The notes below the pieces were generated by a model that had not been told where the DNA came from, searched no databases, and worked only from the letters and a program-made list of their open reading frames with translations. A stretch of DNA of 64,000 nucleotides from an uncultured Saprospiraceae bacterium (GTDB lineage Bacteria; Bacteroidota; Bacteroidia; Chitinophagales; Saprospiraceae), in assembly GCA_937872385.1 (NCBI GenBank), contig CALMSO010000086.1, positions 62,001 through 126,000 on the forward strand. Direction: 5' to 3'. Each line of letters starts with the position of its first letter. The stretch's first letter is position 1. This document shows positions 16,481 to 26,265 of this stretch, one piece after another. The position numbers were made by a program, and so were the translations under genes.

Positions 16481-17329
16481 TCAGTAGGAAACATCTTTTC
16501 CGCAGCGCGTAACACCGAACAGGTTGAAATACAAATGCGGCTCCCGGAGCTTGTCGCCATTTTGAATAAATGCAGGCATGGGTAAAAATTGCAACTGGCG
16601 AATGTAGCGATACAGCAAGGGATAAATCTCAGAATCCTTGATCAACTGGCCAGCAATGAAAGCAGGCGTTTCTTCTGGATCGAGCTTGAACTGATCGAAC
16701 ACCAGCATGACGTAGTACAGAAAATCTCGGGCAGATTGATAACTAAAAACATTGACAAATTGCAATTCCTTCTTGTGCAATAGCAGCAGGAACAGTTTAC
16801 CTTCGTGTATATGAATGTGCAGACTGGTAGTATGCGCAGCCAGCGCCTCGTGTGCCAAAAGCCCAGCGGTAATAGCCGTAGCGATATGAAAAATCCGGGC
16901 ACCTGGCAGGTGTTTTTGCAAGGTTTCGACGGTATCGCGCCTTAGGGCATAAACATTAGTAGCGGCTAAGGTTTTGATATCGTCATTGCGAAAAGCCATT
17001 TCTCGGTCGGTTGCCGTAAGGTGCTGCAAATAAGTCGTTTTCTCGGCAGGATTGTACAGCCGGGCCGGCAAAAACGTAAACGCAGGTGCTGCCACTGCTA
17101 TTCGAATAGCGCGATAAGACTGCCGAAAGTATTCATCTTGCAGGAAAAACTCGCCGAGCACCTTGAAGTCGCTCGTGTCATAGTCGCGCAGCAGCAATAG
17201 CTGTTGCTGTGCATCGGTGATGCAATATGACAAACTGCCCATCCCGACAAGGATGGACAGTTCGCATTGCGGATTGACCTTACCGGCAATGTTATCGGTT
17301 GCTATTTCAAATATTACCTTCCTTCCCAA
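16481..17329 (-). CDS. DUF3822 family protein
   Basis: A 282-residue protein of the DUF3822 family, which has a duplicated actin/ATPase-like fold in Bacteroidota. It is typically encoded immediately upstream of rsmD, as here. Recognisable stretches are LSILVGMGSLSYCITDAQ near the N-terminus, VAAPAFTFLPARLYN (~80-95) and a second half beginning TTSLHIHIHEGKLFLLLLH. No signal or membrane segment. It overlaps the upstream gene by 16 nt, so translation is probably coupled. Biochemical role unknown. Confidence 0.87.
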   Translation of the reverse strand: MGRKVIFEIATDNIAGKVNPQCELSILVGMGSLSYCITDAQQQLLLLRDYDTSDFKVLGEFFLQDEYFRQSYRAIRIAVAAPAFTFLPARLYNPAEKTTYLQHLTATDREMAFRNDDIKTLAATNVYALRRDTVETLQKHLPGARIFHIATAITAGLLAHEALAAHTTSLHIHIHEGKLFLLLLHKKELQFVNVFSYQSARDFLYYVMLVFDQFKLDPEETPAFIAGQLIKDSEIYPLLYRYIRQLQFLPMPAFIQNGDKLREPHLYFNLFGVTRCGKDVSY

Positions 17330-17901
17330 TTTCCGGATAAATTTGGTGCGGTCATGGTACCAAACTTGATGATACTGTTTGGATTGTAAGCCTTATCATA
17401 GCGTGCGTAGCGCGGGTCGGCATAGGGCCCCATGAATACACTTCGGCGTACTCCTACTTCCACTACATTTACTAATGTACTTTGGTAGGTAAGCGTATCT
17501 GCCTGAATTTCAAATACTTCGCCGCGTCCGAAAGGTACAAATCGCAGAGAATCGAGATTGATGCCAAGCGCTCGGATAGAGTCAATAGCCGGGTAGTACA
17601 AAGTATCGTAGGTAATTGCTCCGGTGTAATTCGGATCGTCCGGGTCACCAAATACCTGCACAATACGGAAGCTATCGTTCATCAATACGTGCCTGAGCGA
17701 ATCAAAAGTAGGCGCAAATCCCCCTTTAATGTCGCGGAATGCCTCTTGGGCCTTGCGAATTTCCATTAATTTGGCTACAACGGCCTGCTCACGTTTAGTT
17801 CTTTCCGAATTGAAAGCAATTGGCTCGCGGATGCTTTGGATAAGCAACCATACTAGCCCGATAATAACCACAAATAGGAAAATGTTAATTACGAGTCTCA
17901 T
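17314..17901 (-). CDS. Conserved hypothetical single-pass membrane protein
   Basis: A 195-residue protein starting at the ATG at 17901. Residues 3-23 (LVINIFLFVVIIGLVWLLIQS) form one membrane anchor. The remainder is exported or periplasmic-looking, with ERTKREQAVVAKLMEIRKAQ suggesting a pilin- or secretin-like helix, then a beta-rich part with repeated DSLR motifs. The reading frame extends upstream to 18066, but the extension is not protein-like. It overlaps DUF3822 and probably shares its transcript. I recognise the neighbourhood pattern but no named family. Confidence 0.7.
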   Translation of the reverse strand: MRLVINIFLFVVIIGLVWLLIQSIREPIAFNSERTKREQAVVAKLMEIRKAQEAFRDIKGGFAPTFDSLRHVLMNDSFRIVQVFGDPDDPNYTGAITYDTLYYPAIDSIRALGINLDSLRFVPFGRGEVFEIQADTLTYQSTLVNVVEVGVRRSVFMGPYADPRYARYDKAYNPNSIIKFGTMTAPNLSGNWEGR

Positions 17902-18154
17902 TTTTCGGTTTTGTTTTGCGCAATTATACTGCTTTTTATTTAAAAACTGTGGAACTCTAATAATTTTTGTACTGCAATTTTCACGGGAAACCCACCAATA
18001 GCAGGCAGCTCCAACCGCCCATCTCACAACCCTCCACAGCAAGTGAATACATCCTTGCTTATGCAAATTTTTTTATTGCTATTCAATGCATACTATTGCC
18101 TGTTGCTTTAGATGCAAAAACAGCGTTGAGTGGTGTGTGCTGCTGTAAAAAAAA

Positions 18155-18547
18155 TCAAGCGCCCACCTTACAATCACCATTAAAAACAGCGCCTTCGTCC
18201 ACAATCATGGCTTTGGCCGTGATGTTGCCTTCTATTTTGGCAGTGCCCTGCAAATGCAGCGTTTCCGTAATTTGCACATCGCCTTTCACAGCGCCCATGA
18301 CTACGGCGTCTTGCGCGAAGATTTTGCCCTCTACAAGGCTGCCCTCGCCCATGACTAACTTTTTGTCGCAGCGTACCTCCCCTACGACCGTCCCGTCGAG
18401 GCGAATATTTTCCGGCGAACGGAAATTACCTTCTATCTTTGTACCTTTGGCCACCACACAATTGGCGGAGGAGCTGGGTGGCAAAGAAGTCTTGGCAGCA
18501 GCAGCTACATCTGCTTTCGGCTTTGCTTTAGTATCCAAAAGTGCCAT
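18155..18547 (-). CDS. Bactofilin (polymer-forming cytoskeletal protein)
   Basis: A 130-residue protein starting MALLDTKAKPKAD at 18547. After a disordered N-terminus it has the bactofilin beta-helix core: KIEGNFRSPENIRLDG, GEVRCDKKLVMGEGS, VEGKIFAQDAVVMG, GDVQITETLHLQGT and KIEGNITAKAMIVDEG. Each turn is about 16-18 residues with valine/isoleucine and glycine spacing. Bactofilins polymerise without nucleotide and act as membrane-associated scaffolds in cell shape or envelope tasks. No peptidase partner (M23) lies next to it, unlike in many genomes. Confidence 0.9.
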   Translation of the reverse strand: MALLDTKAKPKADVAAAAKTSLPPSSSANCVVAKGTKIEGNFRSPENIRLDGTVVGEVRCDKKLVMGEGSLVEGKIFAQDAVVMGAVKGDVQITETLHLQGTAKIEGNITAKAMIVDEGAVFNGDCKVGA

Positions 18548-18718
18548 AACTACAAATGTTTTTTGGTTTTGAAAAATTTGCACGATTGTTCGATTGTTTA
18601 ATTCAGACAGCTGATTATCAGTTATTTACAATACATACGAAGCTTCAGTTGCCGAATTATACCTCAAACGGGGGGATAATGCGATAAAAATAGAATAAAA
18701 TTCGTTAGATTACACAAT

Positions 18719-19720
18719 ATGCATGTCACTATTTTAGGGATAGAATCTTCTTGCGACGACACTTCGGCGGCCATCGTACGCGACGGCAAGGTGCTGAGCA
18801 ATGTGGTGGCTGGACAGGAAGTACACAAACAATACGGCGGCGTGGTGCCTGAAGTAGCTTCGCGCGCGCATCAGGTACATATCGTACCAGTAGTAGCTAT
18901 AGCGCTACAACAGGCAGGGCTGCGCCGGGAAGACGTTGATGCGGTAGCTTTCACAAGGGGGCCGGGGCTGATAGGCTCGCTGCTGGTGGGCGTTTCCTTT
19001 GCCAAAGCCTTTGCGCTGAGTCGCGGTCTGCCACTCATCGAAGTCAATCACCTCCAAGCACACGTGCTGGCGCATTTTGCCGAAGCGCCGAAGCCGTCCT
19101 TTCCTTTTCTCTGCCTTACTGTGTCGGGTGGGCATACACAGATTGTGCTGGTGCGCAACTACTTAGACATGGAAGTGCTGGGCAGTACCATAGACGATGC
19201 CGCCGGCGAGGCTTTTGACAAAACGGGCAAACTGCTAGGGCTGGACTATCCGGCTGGTCCGCACATTGACCGATTGGCGCAGCAGGGCACTCCGCGATTC
19301 GACTTTCCGGAGCCGCAAATACCCGAATTAGACTTCAGTTTCAGCGGTTTGAAAACTTCAATTTTGTATTTTCTAAAAAAGGAAATGGCAGCCAATCCGG
19401 ATTTTATTCAAGAAAACCTGGCGGATATCTGTGCCTCGGTGCAGGCGCGTATCGTCAGCATTCTAATGCGAAAAATGGAAAAAGCAGCCCAACAAACGGG
19501 CATCCGGGAAATCGCCATTGCCGGTGGCGTATCCGCTAATTCTGCATTGCGTAAAGCATTAGAAATGAGTGGAAAAGAGCATGGCTGGCGCACTTTCATT
19601 CCTCGGTTTGAATATTGTACAGACAATGCGGCCATGATTGCGCTCACAGGGTATTATAAGCATTTGCGTGGCCAATTTGTGGGGCAGGAAGTAGCGCCGG
19701 TAGCGCGCTGGAGCATGTAG
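18719..19720 (+). CDS. tsaD: tRNA N6-threonylcarbamoyladenosine transferase
   Basis: A 333-residue protein of normal TsaD length. The start is MHVTILGIESSCDDTSAAI. The metal-binding pair is in NHLQAHVLAH (His111, His115, the same numbers as in the E. coli enzyme). ASKHA-fold signatures LTVSGGHTQIVL, IDDAAGEAFDKTGKLLGL and IAIAGGVSANSALR follow. With TsaB/TsaE/TsaC it makes t6A37 in ANN-decoding tRNAs. It stands as a single gene, divergent from the bactofilin. Confidence 0.97.
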   Translation: MHVTILGIESSCDDTSAAIVRDGKVLSNVVAGQEVHKQYGGVVPEVASRAHQVHIVPVVAIALQQAGLRREDVDAVAFTRGPGLIGSLLVGVSFAKAFALSRGLPLIEVNHLQAHVLAHFAEAPKPSFPFLCLTVSGGHTQIVLVRNYLDMEVLGSTIDDAAGEAFDKTGKLLGLDYPAGPHIDRLAQQGTPRFDFPEPQIPELDFSFSGLKTSILYFLKKEMAANPDFIQENLADICASVQARIVSILMRKMEKAAQQTGIREIAIAGGVSANSALRKALEMSGKEHGWRTFIPRFEYCTDNAAMIALTGYYKHLRGQFVGQEVAPVARWSM

Positions 19721-19793
19721 CAGGCGGCTTTAAAAAAATTAGCAGCAGCGACAAACCAGTACCATTGTAGCACCTTGCCGCTGCCGCCCGTGC

Positions 19794-20486
19794 CTAAAAT
19801 TCTTCAATTAGTTTTTTCTTCATCTGGTCAAATTCTTCCGGCGAGATGATGCCTTGGTCTTTCATTTCTGCCAGTTGTTTGATGCGCTCGATGACCCGGC
19901 TCTGGTCGGGTGTCGTAGCTTCGGGTTCGCCTTTAGGGGCGGCGGTTTTGGCTTTTTGGGCTGCTTCTTCCTTGCGTAGTTCTTCGGCTACTTGCTTGCC
20001 TTTTTCAAACTTTTCCTTATACGCCTTGCGCACGCGCTCCACGTCAAAATCAAGGATAGTGCCGCCCAGTTCAAAGTGTTTTTTGAACACTTCGCCGAGG
20101 GCATAGGTAGAAGCACCGTTGAAAACAGCCAGCGTCACCCCGCCAATAATGGTGCCCACGCCCGGAATGAGCTTCAGAGCGCTGCGTACCCCCATTTTGG
20201 TGAGAATGGAAGTGCTGAGCGCGGAAATGACCGCTTTGCCTTGGTTTTCTTTAAACTCGACCTCATATACCTTGCATAGCTGGCGAATCATATCCAACTG
20301 CACCGCGCCGGCGGCCAGTACGTCCATGAGTGGTAAGGGTATAAATCCAACCCCCATGGCAATGAGCATGTGGTTGCGAATCACGCTGTCGGCATGGCTC
20401 GATTTTTCTTGCTTGATATTGTCGCTCATAAATTGTTTTTTTACCTGCCTTGCGGCATAATTGATAATTTGCTTTTTGTCTATCAT
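19794..20486 (-). CDS. DUF697-like protein with C-terminal SHOCT domain
   Basis: A 230-residue protein starting at the ATG at 20486 (MIDKKQIINYAARQ). The central part has two hydrophobic helices typical of DUF697/EcsC-like proteins: AMGVGFIPLPLMDVLAAGAV (~45-65) and RSALKLIPGVGTIIGGVTLA (~100-120). A charged, coiled-coil-prone linker rich in Lys/Glu/Ala follows. The last 30 residues (IKQLAEMKDQGIISPEEFD) form a SHOCT domain, a short C-terminal oligomerisation helix pair. Probably membrane-associated. Function unknown. Confidence 0.8.
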   Translation of the reverse strand: MIDKKQIINYAARQVKKQFMSDNIKQEKSSHADSVIRNHMLIAMGVGFIPLPLMDVLAAGAVQLDMIRQLCKVYEVEFKENQGKAVISALSTSILTKMGVRSALKLIPGVGTIIGGVTLAVFNGASTYALGEVFKKHFELGGTILDFDVERVRKAYKEKFEKGKQVAEELRKEEAAQKAKTAAPKGEPEATTPDQSRVIERIKQLAEMKDQGIISPEEFDQMKKKLIEEF

Positions 20487-20654
20487 TTCAAATACTATTT
20501 GCAATCAAAAATAGCTATAAAACAAACAAGGTGCATTTTTTCTCGACTATCGGAATTGATTCAGCGATAAATGCGCTCTATTCGCTTCTTTTCACTGCGT
20601 ACGAACCTTCTGGCGGAAAGGGCTGTTTTTTACTTGATTTCAAAAACAACGACT

Positions 20655-21944
20655 ATGTTTCGTACACTTATTTATTTAGCAACAATAAAAAATGTAAGCT
20701 GGTTGTGCTGTCTTTTGCTGCTGCTCGCTGCTTGTACCCCCCGATTGGAAAGCCGTTTTTTGCATACCGAAGATTTACAAATACTGCCTCCTTTACAGGC
20801 ACAAGATGCCCGCCCCGGCCGGCTGGCCCGCAGTAGTTGCTACGATGCGCTCTCCTACGTGCCCGATACGGCGCATCTGGAGCATACACCTATAAAGTAC
20901 GTGCGGGTGAATTTTCATTGGATGAATGGTGCCGATAGCTCGCTGAACTACACTGGCCAGCAAGCGATTGACTATACTTACGAATTGCTGGGCGCTATCA
21001 ATCACGACTTAGAGAACAACCAGCCTATGGCCCTGCCCGAAGGCAACAATACGCCGGTGCTGCCCACGCGCTATCGCTTTGTCATCACGCCTCGCTGGAA
21101 TGACCCCGCTGATCCGGGTATTTATTTCCACTTCGACGACGCGACGAGTTATTATGTTCATAAAGGCAAAAATATCAATATTCATCGGCGAGACGCCATT
21201 CAGAAATACGGTATTCAAAGCGATGAGGTATTAAATATTTTCATTATGCCACATCACCCCGACAGTGTGGCTTCGGAGACTTACAATGCCTATGCCGTTG
21301 GCGTATCGTTGGGCAATGCTGTAAAGGCGGCGGGCATGTTTGAAAACGGGGGCAATCCCTGGTATTATCGCGGTATTTTCAATCACGAAATCGGGCACGT
21401 GTTTGGGCTGGCGCACACCTGGGCATTCAATGATGGCTGCGAGGATACCCCGCACAATCCCAACTGCTGGAGCCGCACCGACGAGCCGCCTTGCAATACC
21501 GTTATCTCCAACAATCTGATGGATTACAACAGTTGTCAATGCGCCTGGACGCCCTGCCAGATTGGCAAAATACACCTGCGCATGGCTCAGGAAAATGCTC
21601 CGCAGCGCCGCTTTTTGCAACCCAACTGGTGCCATCTGCACGAAGAACGCCATATTTTTATTCGGGATTCGGTGGTTTGGCATGGTGCCAAAGATTTAGA
21701 GGGGCATCTGACCATTGAAACGGGCGGCTCGCTTACCATCAAATGCCGAGTGTCTTTACCGGCTTCCGCCAAAATAACCGTGCAGCCCGGCGGTACGCTG
21801 CGCTTGGAGGAGCACGCGCGCCTGCACAATGCCTGCGGCGATACCTGGCAGGGTATTGAAATACAACAACGCGGCAAAGCCAAAGGACAGGTAATAACTA
21901 TGGGCAAGCCAGCCATTGAGGATGCAGTGCATTATCTCAATTAG
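20655..21944 (+). CDS. Metzincin-type zinc metalloprotease lipoprotein
   Basis: A 429-residue protein starting at the ATG at 20655; the open frame reaches back to 20571, but the later start gives a proper lipoprotein signal (CCLLLLLAACTP, lipobox LAAC). The catalytic domain has IFNHEIGHVFGLAHTW (His244, His248, His254) and a downstream Met-turn in NNLMDYNSC, the layout of pappalysin-like (M43) metzincins. The last ~90 residues are beta-rich with glycine turns (IETGGSLTIKC, VQPGGTLRLEEHARL). It is likely a secreted, lipid-anchored protease. No sorting tail is seen. Confidence 0.78.
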   Translation: MFRTLIYLATIKNVSWLCCLLLLLAACTPRLESRFLHTEDLQILPPLQAQDARPGRLARSSCYDALSYVPDTAHLEHTPIKYVRVNFHWMNGADSSLNYTGQQAIDYTYELLGAINHDLENNQPMALPEGNNTPVLPTRYRFVITPRWNDPADPGIYFHFDDATSYYVHKGKNINIHRRDAIQKYGIQSDEVLNIFIMPHHPDSVASETYNAYAVGVSLGNAVKAAGMFENGGNPWYYRGIFNHEIGHVFGLAHTWAFNDGCEDTPHNPNCWSRTDEPPCNTVISNNLMDYNSCQCAWTPCQIGKIHLRMAQENAPQRRFLQPNWCHLHEERHIFIRDSVVWHGAKDLEGHLTIETGGSLTIKCRVSLPASAKITVQPGGTLRLEEHARLHNACGDTWQGIEIQQRGKAKGQVITMGKPAIEDAVHYLN

Positions 21945-22048
21945 GAGCGCCCCTGGCGCTATTATGCGGATTTTATATGCATTTTTTAAATAAGCGATTC
22001 ATTATCAAGTATTTGGGCCGTTTGCTATTTGCTATTAAAAAACGGTAT

Positions 22049-22086
22049 AAAAAAGAAATGCCACTACCTGCTGGCAATGGCATTTC
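22049..22086 (-). terminator. Intrinsic terminator of the BNR-repeat protein gene
   Basis: On the minus strand, 24 nt after the stop at 22110, a 9-bp perfect stem (GAAATGCCA/TGGCATTTC, arms 22078-22086 and 22055-22063) is followed by six T (22054-22049). Confidence 0.78.
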
Positions 22087-22109
22087 CAAAACGATTTGCC
22101 TGCTTTCAA

Positions 22110-25100
22110 TTACGAGCGGGCCGGTTTTCTCACCATGATAGGATCAATGGCTTTCTGCCGGATCATCTCGTTGAATTTGGGCAACTCGGTATCTCTCACT
22201 TTTCTATACTCTGCCAACTGTACGTCAATGCGCTTGGTAAGGTCTTCCTTAGCCTCATACGACTGCTTGGTCGGGCGCACATCACCTACGGCAGCCAACT
22301 GCGCAACGCCCGCCAGTTTGTTCGTCAAGCGAATCGGGTAGTTGAGCGGATCCTGACCGCTGCGGTTCTTCGTCTGATACAGTTCTTCCTCTACTTTCGT
22401 AAGCGCTTCGTTGATTTCCTTTGCTTTCGCAATCAGGTCTTTGGCGCTGTCATTATCCTTGAGCAATTCGGTGTAAGCATTGATTTGTTTGCGAATTTCG
22501 CGGATGTCAATGATAGTTTGGTGCGCTTCCGATACTTTTTCATTGATACCAGTAACGAAATCAAACTGCGCCTGCAAGTCTTCCTGCGATACATCCACGC
22601 GCGGGTCTTTAATCAGGTCGAATTGTGCCTGTTGCGCTTGGTCACCAATGGTGAGCTTTACTACATAAGCACCGGGCACGGCCTTGGCACCAATGAGCGA
22701 AGCCGCCCACATAATCATGCCTTCAAAACGCTTGGCATCGGGGTAGCGCATATTCCAGACGAACATATTGCCGCCTTTTTTCACTTCTAATTTTTCAGCT
22801 TGCTCTTTAGCTTTGCTCGAAAATTCTCGAATCAAATCGCCATCCGGCTCGTAGAAGCCTAATTTCACTTCCTGCTCCGGTACCTCTTTCAGGTAGAAAT
22901 GCACCATCACGCCGCCCGGGTGGTTTTGACCGACGTTTTTCGGCTGGCGCCCCCAACGGAAGCTGCTGCCGAGGCGATAGCTGGGCGCTGGCGTGTAAAG
23001 ATGGTGGTCACTTTTAGCAATCTGATCGTTTAACTGATGCAACGGCGTAAGGTCGTCAATCAACCAGAAGCTGCGGCCTTGCGTAGCGGCAATCAGGTTG
23101 TTGTCCTTGATCGTCAGGTCGGTAATGGGCACCTGCGGCAGGTTGAGTTGGAAAGGTTTCCAGCTTGCGCCATCATCAAAGGAGATGTACATACCGCCTT
23201 CGGTACCGCAGTAGAGCAAGCCCTTGCGGCCCGGGTCGGCGCGTACTACCCGTGAGAAATGTAGGTCAGGAATACCTGCGCCAATGGCTTTCCAAGTTTT
23301 GCCGTAGTCTTCCGTTTTATAAATGTACGATTTGTAATCGCCTAATTTATAGCGTGTTCCGGTGATGTAAGCACCGCCTTTGGTAAACGGATCGGGGTCA
23401 ATGCTGTTCCACATCACCCATTCCGGGATGTTTTTGGGCGTTACATTTTCCCAGTTTTTGCCGCCGTCTTTGCTCATGTGCACCAGCCCGTCGTCCGAGC
23501 CAACCCAAATGAGGTCTTTTTCATACGGCGATTCCATGCCGGCAAACAGCGTACAATAGTATTCTACGCTGGTATTGTCTTTCGTAATGGGGCCGCCGGA
23601 GGGGCCGAGCTTGCTCTTGTCGTTGCGCGTGAGGTCGGGGCTGATGGTTTCCCAGCTTTGACCGCCATTGTGGCTGATGTGCACGTGATTGGACAAGGTG
23701 TACAACTTAGTTGGGTCGTGTGGCGAGAAGAAAATCGGGAAATTCCACTGGAAGCGGTATTTCATATCCTCGGCTCCGTGTCCCATTGGGTTATCCGGAT
23801 AAACGTTAACCGCCTGGCGCTGCCCGTTTCTGTGATTTTTCTTATCGAGAAAACCACCGTAGTTGCCGCCATAAACGATGTCGTTGTCGAGGGGGTCTAT
23901 GGCAATGTGCGCACTTTCGCTACCGGCCGTTACTTCCCAGTCATTTTCGGTGATGTAGCCGCCATCGGTACGATGATAAATGCGCACGGTCGAGTTATCC
24001 TGCTGCGCACCGTAAATTCTGTAAGGGAAATGGTTGTCAGTTGTCACACGATAGAACTGCGCGGTGGGCTGGTTCATATAAGTGGACCAATTTTCGCCAC
24101 CATCGAAAGATACTTGAGCTCCGCCGTCATCGGCAATAACCATACGTTGGTTGTCTTCTGGTGCAATCCAGAGATCGTGGTGGTCGCCGTGCGGGGCACT
24201 ATTGGATTTGAAAGTACGGCCGCCGTCGGTGGATTTGTGATACTGTACGTTTACAACATATACAATATTCTCGTCTTGTGTATCTGCGTAGATACGCGTG
24301 TAATACCAAGCGCGTTGGCGCAGGTTGCGGTCATCGTTTTGCTTGCTCCAGGTGTCGCCGCCGTCGTCGGAACGATATACGCCACCGCTTTCATTTTCGA
24401 TGATAGCCCAGACGCGGTTCGAATTGACCGGTGAAACCGTCACGCCCACGATACCCCAGTTACCGCTGGGTAAACCTTTGTTGCCAGTGATTTTTGTCCA
24501 GGTGTCGCCACCGTCGGTCGTTTTCCAAAGGTCAGAACCTTCGCCACCACTTTCGAGGCTGTAGGGTGTGCGCCGGATGCGCCAAGTGGAAGCAAACATG
24601 ATGCGCGGGTTGTTCGGATCGAATACTAAGTCCACAGCACCAGCATCGGCATTGGCAAAGAGAATGCGTTCCCAGGTTTTGCCGCCATCTTTACTGCGAT
24701 ACACACCGCGCTCGTCGCTCGACTTGAACAAGTCGCCCATTACAGCTGCGTACACCAAGTCCGGGTTTCTGGGATGGATGCGCACGCGCGAAATGTGACG
24801 CGAGTTTTTCAAGCCGATGTGCGTCCAAGTTTTGCCGGCATCTACCGATTTCCACATGCCAAAGCCGTAGGAAACGTTGCCGCGCACTGTTTTCTCGCCA
24901 CCACCCACGTAGATGACGTTATTATCATATTCGCTCACGGCTACTGCACCAATTGAGTTGCCAAACCAACCATCGGAGATGCTCTCCCAGGTTTGACCAC
25001 CATCCGTAGTACGCCATACGCCACCGCCAGTGGCTCCCATGTAGTAGAGGTTCGGCTTTCCTGGCACGCCGGTCACGGCTGCCGAGCGCCCGCCGCGAAA

Positions 25101-25283
25101 CGGCCCGATTGAGCGCCATTGAATAGAGTTGTACAATGCCTCATCGTAGCTGAGGGTGGCTGCCGTAGCGGGCGTAGCCGTAGCGGTAGCTGGTCTGCGT
25201 TGTGCCGACAATGGCAGGGATACGACCACTGCCAGTGCCATCATCATAAACGATTTGAGTAAAATACGGGTTTTGATCTTCAT
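22110..25283 (-). CDS. BNR/VPS10-like beta-propeller glycosyl hydrolase-like protein
   Basis: A 1057-residue secreted protein starting at the ATG at 25283, with a signal peptide ending VVSLPLSAQ. It has about eleven Asp-box (BNR) motifs, among them TTDGGQTW, SVDAGKTW, SKDGGKTW, TTDGGDTW, SDDGGDTW, SFDGGENW and SFDDGASW. They form two propellers as in sortilin/VPS10-like and sialidase-like proteins. The N-terminal IGPFRGGRSAAVTGV is common to a large Bacteroidota family annotated as glycosyl hydrolase. The last ~200 residues are helical and charged. No catalytic residues can be assigned, so an enzyme role is unproven. Confidence 0.85.
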   Translation of the reverse strand: MKIKTRILLKSFMMMALAVVVSLPLSAQRRPATATATPATAATLSYDEALYNSIQWRSIGPFRGGRSAAVTGVPGKPNLYYMGATGGGVWRTTDGGQTWESISDGWFGNSIGAVAVSEYDNNVIYVGGGEKTVRGNVSYGFGMWKSVDAGKTWTHIGLKNSRHISRVRIHPRNPDLVYAAVMGDLFKSSDERGVYRSKDGGKTWERILFANADAGAVDLVFDPNNPRIMFASTWRIRRTPYSLESGGEGSDLWKTTDGGDTWTKITGNKGLPSGNWGIVGVTVSPVNSNRVWAIIENESGGVYRSDDGGDTWSKQNDDRNLRQRAWYYTRIYADTQDENIVYVVNVQYHKSTDGGRTFKSNSAPHGDHHDLWIAPEDNQRMVIADDGGAQVSFDGGENWSTYMNQPTAQFYRVTTDNHFPYRIYGAQQDNSTVRIYHRTDGGYITENDWEVTAGSESAHIAIDPLDNDIVYGGNYGGFLDKKNHRNGQRQAVNVYPDNPMGHGAEDMKYRFQWNFPIFFSPHDPTKLYTLSNHVHISHNGGQSWETISPDLTRNDKSKLGPSGGPITKDNTSVEYYCTLFAGMESPYEKDLIWVGSDDGLVHMSKDGGKNWENVTPKNIPEWVMWNSIDPDPFTKGGAYITGTRYKLGDYKSYIYKTEDYGKTWKAIGAGIPDLHFSRVVRADPGRKGLLYCGTEGGMYISFDDGASWKPFQLNLPQVPITDLTIKDNNLIAATQGRSFWLIDDLTPLHQLNDQIAKSDHHLYTPAPSYRLGSSFRWGRQPKNVGQNHPGGVMVHFYLKEVPEQEVKLGFYEPDGDLIREFSSKAKEQAEKLEVKKGGNMFVWNMRYPDAKRFEGMIMWAASLIGAKAVPGAYVVKLTIGDQAQQAQFDLIKDPRVDVSQEDLQAQFDFVTGINEKVSEAHQTIIDIREIRKQINAYTELLKDNDSAKDLIAKAKEINEALTKVEEELYQTKNRSGQDPLNYPIRLTNKLAGVAQLAAVGDVRPTKQSYEAKEDLTKRIDVQLAEYRKVRDTELPKFNEMIRQKAIDPIMVRKPARS

Positions 25284-25595
25284 AAAATGCAATTTTACTT
25301 TCATAAGAAGTTTTTAATAGAATATAGTGAAAGACGTTGAAATGTATAAACATTAAAAAAAAAGGACTGCAATGCAGCATAAATTCCAAAAATCAGTGTT
25401 TTTCATCATAAAAATGAAATCCTGAGTCGTTTGGCGAATATCTTCCTACTTTTGACAGGGAAGGGCCTTATATTTTTCCGACCCCTGCTCTTTTTTACGA
25501 AGATTTTTTGGAAAAATGGGCTTAAATACGATTTGCAAAGTATATCCTGACAGATATGTAGCGTTTTTTACTTTATTTTGAGCTTGCAAACCCAG
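25284..25595. other. Divergent intergenic region
   Basis: This 312-nt AT-rich gap separates the BNR gene (minus) from the first TetR gene (plus) and must hold both promoters. I see no copy of the TTAGAAAA palindrome found at the other hydrogenase-linked promoters, no convincing -33/-7 pair and no RNA gene. Confidence 0.5.
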
Positions 25596-26240
25596 ATGTC
25601 TATGGCAGCCACAGAAACCAAAAGGAAAATATTAGATGCTGCGCTGCATTTGTTCAATCGAGACGGGCTGATGAATGTGCGCCTGCAGCACATCGCCGAT
25701 GAAGCCTTCGTCAGCATTGGAAATATGACTTATCACTTTCGGAATAAGGAATTGATTGTCAACACCATCTGGCAGGAATTGCTAAAAAAGCAGGAGACCC
25801 TGCTCGCCGAATTTCGGGTAGTGCCCTTATTTGAAGACATTGAGCGCCAGATACGCAGTACGTTTCAATTGCAACAGTTATATGCTTTTTTCTATGTGGA
25901 TACGCTTGAAATAGTGCGCGCCTTTCCGGATATTCGACATTCGCACCGGCAGCACCAGCACTGGCAGATGAAACAAGTAGAAATGATGGTATTTTTCAAT
26001 ATTGCGCGTGGCGTTTTTCGGGCGGAGCCGGAGGCTGGCTACTACCGCCGGTTGGCCCGGCAATACTGGATGACCAGTGACCTTTGGTTGAAGCATCGGC
26101 AGATATTAGGCGAAGAAGTGAACGATTTTGAAGCTTATCGCCAAGCTATGTGGTGCTTGCTACAAGGCATTTTCACTGAGCGCGGTTGGTTAGAATTTCA
26201 ACAACTGAATGCGCTAATCGAGGAAGGATTGGTGTCGTAG
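25596..26240 (+). CDS. TetR/AcrR family regulator, first of a paralogous pair
   Basis: A 214-residue TetR-type regulator; ATG at 25596 is preferred over the in-frame TTG at 25578. The N-terminal helix-turn-helix reads KRKILDAALHLFNRDG, then VRLQHIADEAFVSIGN and MTYHFRNKELIVN. The C-terminal ligand/dimer domain is helical and family-specific. It is clearly related to the second TetR at 26727-27371 across its length (VRLQ-IADE-S-GN-YHF-NKE-IVN shared). It is the first gene of a plus-strand run that leads into the hydrogenase operon. No copy of the hydrogenase-type operator precedes it. Confidence 0.88.
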   Translation: MSMAATETKRKILDAALHLFNRDGLMNVRLQHIADEAFVSIGNMTYHFRNKELIVNTIWQELLKKQETLLAEFRVVPLFEDIERQIRSTFQLQQLYAFFYVDTLEIVRAFPDIRHSHRQHQHWQMKQVEMMVFFNIARGVFRAEPEAGYYRRLARQYWMTSDLWLKHRQILGEEVNDFEAYRQAMWCLLQGIFTERGWLEFQQLNALIEEGLVS

Positions 26241-26265
26241 TTATTAAAATCAAAAATACGTTTTC

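Noticed and set aside
22029..22790. Long open frame on the plus strand antisense to the BNR protein gene
   Set aside because: The minus-strand frame has eleven Asp-box motifs and a signal peptide; the plus frame shows no family features and is explained by codon bias of the real gene.
23478..24434. 318-codon plus-strand open frame inside the BNR protein gene
   Set aside because: Same reason: a shadow of the real gene on the other strand, with a repetitive hydrophobic composition and no known motif.
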